From the NCBI GenBank assembly GCA_021613335.1, contig JAJTWR010000162.1, positions 1-64,000 of the forward strand: DNA of 64,000 nt, in the 5' to 3' direction. The notes beneath the pieces were generated by a model, which saw only the letters and a program-made list of their open reading frames with translations, was not told where the DNA came from and searched no databases. Shown here in pieces: positions 61,957 to 64,000 of this stretch. Made by a program: the position numbers and the translations under genes. Within the stretch, counting starts at the first letter, position 1, and the number at the start of each line of letters is the position of its first letter. The DNA comes from Whitmania pigra (lineage: Eukaryota > Annelida > Clitellata > Hirudinida > Haemopidae).

Positions 61957-63313
61957 TCAGAATTTTAGTATTTCTTCTTTTGTATACTTAACAAGTTTAT
62001 CATTTTGATCAATCATCCAAACCTCTTTTATTCTTTTGCTTACATTTACATGTCCTTTTAATGTTTTTTTAAAATATTCTGGAGCTTCGCCCGTAAGCTT
62101 TAAACATACGATATCAGCCTGCTTAGAGCCTTTTGTTAACAAATTTCTTACCGACTTTGACGTATTTGTATTGCTGGTTTTAAACTCAACAATATGTTTC
62201 CCGTTAATAAAGGCGTCGGGGCTTTTGTCTTTGTTTACCTGTTTAGGGAGGGTTAATTCTCTTAATTGTTGTCCCCATTTGTTTTGTGGGCTTATTTCGG
62301 GCAAAAAAATTACTTTATCGCCCGCATCAGCCAACACCTTGGCAATATGTATTTCCTGACTGTAGTAGTCGTTTTTGTTATGTATAGCGTTATCCCACAC
62401 GTAGCCGTTTTTTTTGCCTTCGTATATTTTTTCATACGAAAACGGGTTGTTATCTCCCGCTTCCTTTAGAATGTCTTCGGGTAAATGCTCAAAATAGGGA
62501 TGGTCTTTTGGAAATATCAATCCTGTTTTAGCTAAATTGGCACGAAACATTGGGGGGGTATCTACAAGGGGGATAATATGTTTGTCAGGGGTGATGACAT
62601 TATCGGTACTTTGCTCTACATCGCAGCGGCATCCCCATCCGTTAGGAGGAAAATGAGAGTTCCAAAAGGGGTCGTCTATTGGCCTGGTGACCCCGTCTAA
62701 CTGCCTGTGAGACTGGCGAACGCTATCATCTCCTACGGTACGGTAGGTAATATTGGGAAAAATATCCTTTTCCTCGGAAAACTGCACCCACCGGGAGGCC
62801 ATTTGCGCGGAGCCTATTGCCGTATTGTATTCTACCGGCAGGTAAACGCCGGTATATTCTTTGTTTATACGGGTTGCGATTTCTTTAAACTCCTTAAAAG
62901 GAATAATGTTGTTATCTTTATCATAAAGGGCGTTCGTTGTGGCTTTTAACTGCTGATGAGTACGGGCAAAACTAAACTGGTAAACGTTTTGCTGCAGGTG
63001 TCGTATTTGTTCGGCGTCGGGGCTGTTCCATGCTACGTCGAACAAGTTTTTAGCATAACCTTTGCTAACCGCTCCGCTTAGATGCGCGGCTATTTTGTTG
63101 GCAATGCTTGAAGCTGTTGATTCAACGTTGCGATTTTTATAAAAAAGCTTAACCAGCTTTTGTATTTGCCGGTCAATATCAAAATCGGGGTTTTCCTGAG
63201 CGTTACTATGCGCATGGTTGCATTTTGGGTAAGCCCCGCTATAGATAAGGTCTAATTGAGCTTTGGTTAACGCCTGCCCTGATCTTGCAGGGCTTAGCCG
63301 AAAAAACCGGCAT
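61957..63313 (-). CDS. MuF-type minor head protein with C-terminal nuclease-like (polymorphic toxin) domain
   Basis: The N-terminal ~250 residues are the phage Mu F-like minor head domain (ITYRTVGDDSVRQSHRQLDG, NSHFPPNGWGCRCDVEQ, the conserved H and C positions). The C-terminal ~120 residues (from KIYEGKKNG) are unlike head proteins and resemble CdiA-type nuclease domains with a PD-(D/E)xK pattern (SPDAFINGKHIVEFKTS). This two-part build is that of MuF polymorphic toxins. From 63045 the frame has a possible TTG start, but it is open and family-like up to about 63300; the only ATG nearby (63313) is in another frame across a short T-run, so the 5' end is unresolved. No immunity gene follows. 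Confidence 0.75.
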
Positions 63314-64000
63314 AGGCTTTTGGGCTTGCAGGGGGCTGTGCTGTTGCGCTTTCCCTATCCGGTTCTTTTTTGTCTTTCACCGGGAAATTAAAAGCGCTGC
63401 TAAGCCAATCGGCATCGATTTGATAGCCTTTGTCTAAAGCTCCTGAAACGATGCCCCAATGTTCTGTAAGGCTAAGGGTTTGGGTTCGGTCAAAAACAAA
63501 TTCGTCGGCGTCGCTGAGCATTTTTAAAACCGGTTTTACTTTTTTGTTGATGCAATACTCTATTTTTTTTCGGTCTCGTTCGGTAATAATGGCCATGGTG
63601 TTTTCATGGACATTGCCCTGACTTTTCGATGAACCGTTATCGCTTATCATCGTTCCTCCTAAAATGCGTTTGCTGATTTGCGCGTCGCAATATTCCATTT
63701 GTTTTAGAAACACGTTGTAAGGGTCTCCTTTGGCGGCGGTGTCTCTGATGTCAATGGTAGTTCCCTGCGGAAATACGGCCTGTGCGGCTTTTCCTAATGA
63801 TTTTAACATGGCTTCAATCCTGTCCAGCTCCTTTTTATCGCGGCTTAAGGTGGTGGCGGTGGTTAGAGGGATTCCGAATTTTTCGGAAAACATCGCCCAA
63901 GCCTGGCGCGCGTTTTTTTTCCAAATCAAATCCGGCACAATATCGTTAAGCAGACCAAATTTGTCCCTGCTTTTTATCACTACTACAGTGTTTTTAAATG
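63294..64000 (-). CDS. Phage portal protein (DUF935, Mu gp29-like), C-terminal part
   Basis: Open from the right edge (the frame has no stop up to 64000) to TAA at 63294. DIVPDLIWKKNARQAWAMFS EKFGIPLTTA, FLKQMEYCDAQISKRILGGT, and EHWGIVSGALDKGYQIDADW are typical of the C-terminal half of DUF935 portal proteins. The portal forms the DNA-packaging ring. The stop lies inside the beginning of the MuF gene, as the two genes overlap. Confidence 0.88.
   Translation of the reverse strand, partial: FKNTVVVIKSRDKFGLLNDIVPDLIWKKNARQAWAMFSEKFGIPLTTATTLSRDKKELDRIEAMLKSLGKAAQAVFPQGTTIDIRDTAAKGDPYNVFLKQMEYCDAQISKRILGGTMISDNGSSKSQGNVHENTMAIITERDRKKIEYCINKKVKPVLKMLSDADEFVFDRTQTLSLTEHWGIVSGALDKGYQIDADWLSSAFNFPVKDKKEPDRESATAQPPASPKAYAGFFG

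Larger units (their letters stand above)
47000..64000 (+). mobile_element. Mu-like transposable prophage (left part, right end outside)
   Basis: Gene order repressor, Ner, MuA, MuB, accessory early genes, DUF3164, gp16-like is that of Mu-type phages, and portal (DUF935), MuF-type head and gpG-like proteins follow. Structural genes are on the opposite strand. No major capsid, terminase, tail sheath or lysis gene is in the window; they should lie beyond 64 kb. Confidence 0.92.

Noticed and set aside
1..64000. tRNA or rRNA genes
   Set aside because: No cloverleaf with TTCGANTC-type arm or rRNA-like conserved block was recognised on reading; a covariance search was not possible here.

Overview
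The window is chromosomal DNA of a low-GC Bacteroidota bacterium, most like the Sphingobacteriales/Chitinophagales. The evidence is a SusC/SusD pair with an ECF sigma factor and a FecR regulator, a type IX secretion (T9SS) sorting domain, the order rpmB-rpmG-DUF4295-ftsY-rimO, and repeated promoters of the Bacteroidota form TTG-N18-20-TAnnTTTG. No rRNA, tRNA or CRISPR array was recognised.

From 1 to about 19.8 kb is an accessory region full of relics: a truncated outer-membrane barrel, a resolvase relic, a zeta-type toxin-like kinase with an overlapping partner, IS5, IS1 and IS481 pieces, an ISAs1 element carrying one in-frame stop, a broken methyltransferase, a restriction-methylase fragment and a J-like gene cut by the ISAs1 element. 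Intact genes among them encode a CapA-like protein, an NlpC/P60 hydrolase, a DUF3575-like protein, an Mpi-type serine invertase and two near-identical SMR exporters (one with a Crp-type regulator). Five minus-strand paralogues or fragments of a lipoprotein family joining an InlB-type repeat to a PEBP (YbhB) domain run from 7.5 to 16.1 kb.

From 19.9 to 31.9 kb is one minus-strand locus: sigma factor, FecR, SusC, SusD, HAD phosphatase, two glycerophosphodiester phosphodiesterases and a T9SS-exported LamG/ricin-like lectin. It reads as an uptake and breakdown locus for a glycerophosphodiester-containing substrate, but SusC, SusD and HAD each carry a frameshift. A 39-bp perfect direct repeat lies at 137 and again at 31,938, bracketing everything so far described.

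From 32.4 to 37.0 kb, plus-strand genes (small membrane protein, double CMD protein, aldehyde dehydrogenase + DUF779, YdjM-like membrane protein) are separated by about 90-nt attC-like hairpins, as in an integron cassette array without an integrase. A two-gene unit (Cys-rich lipoprotein + membrane protein) at 37.5-38.5 kb is flanked by two copies of a ~110-bp leader-like repeat. From 39.5 to 46.2 kb are intact core genes: acs, rpmB, rpmG, DUF4295, ftsY and rimO.

From about 47 kb to the right edge is a Mu-like prophage. The plus-strand early module holds repressor (divergent), Ner-like protein, MuA, MuB, ATPase, DnaA-domain-IV-like protein, DUF3164, gp16-like protein, a 16-residue solenoid repeat protein and two DNA methyltransferases. 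The structural module is on the minus strand and converges on it: portal, MuF-type head protein with a C-terminal nuclease-like domain, tape measure, gpG-like protein. A promoter-terminator pair in the gap between two structural genes predicts a small RNA on the opposite strand.
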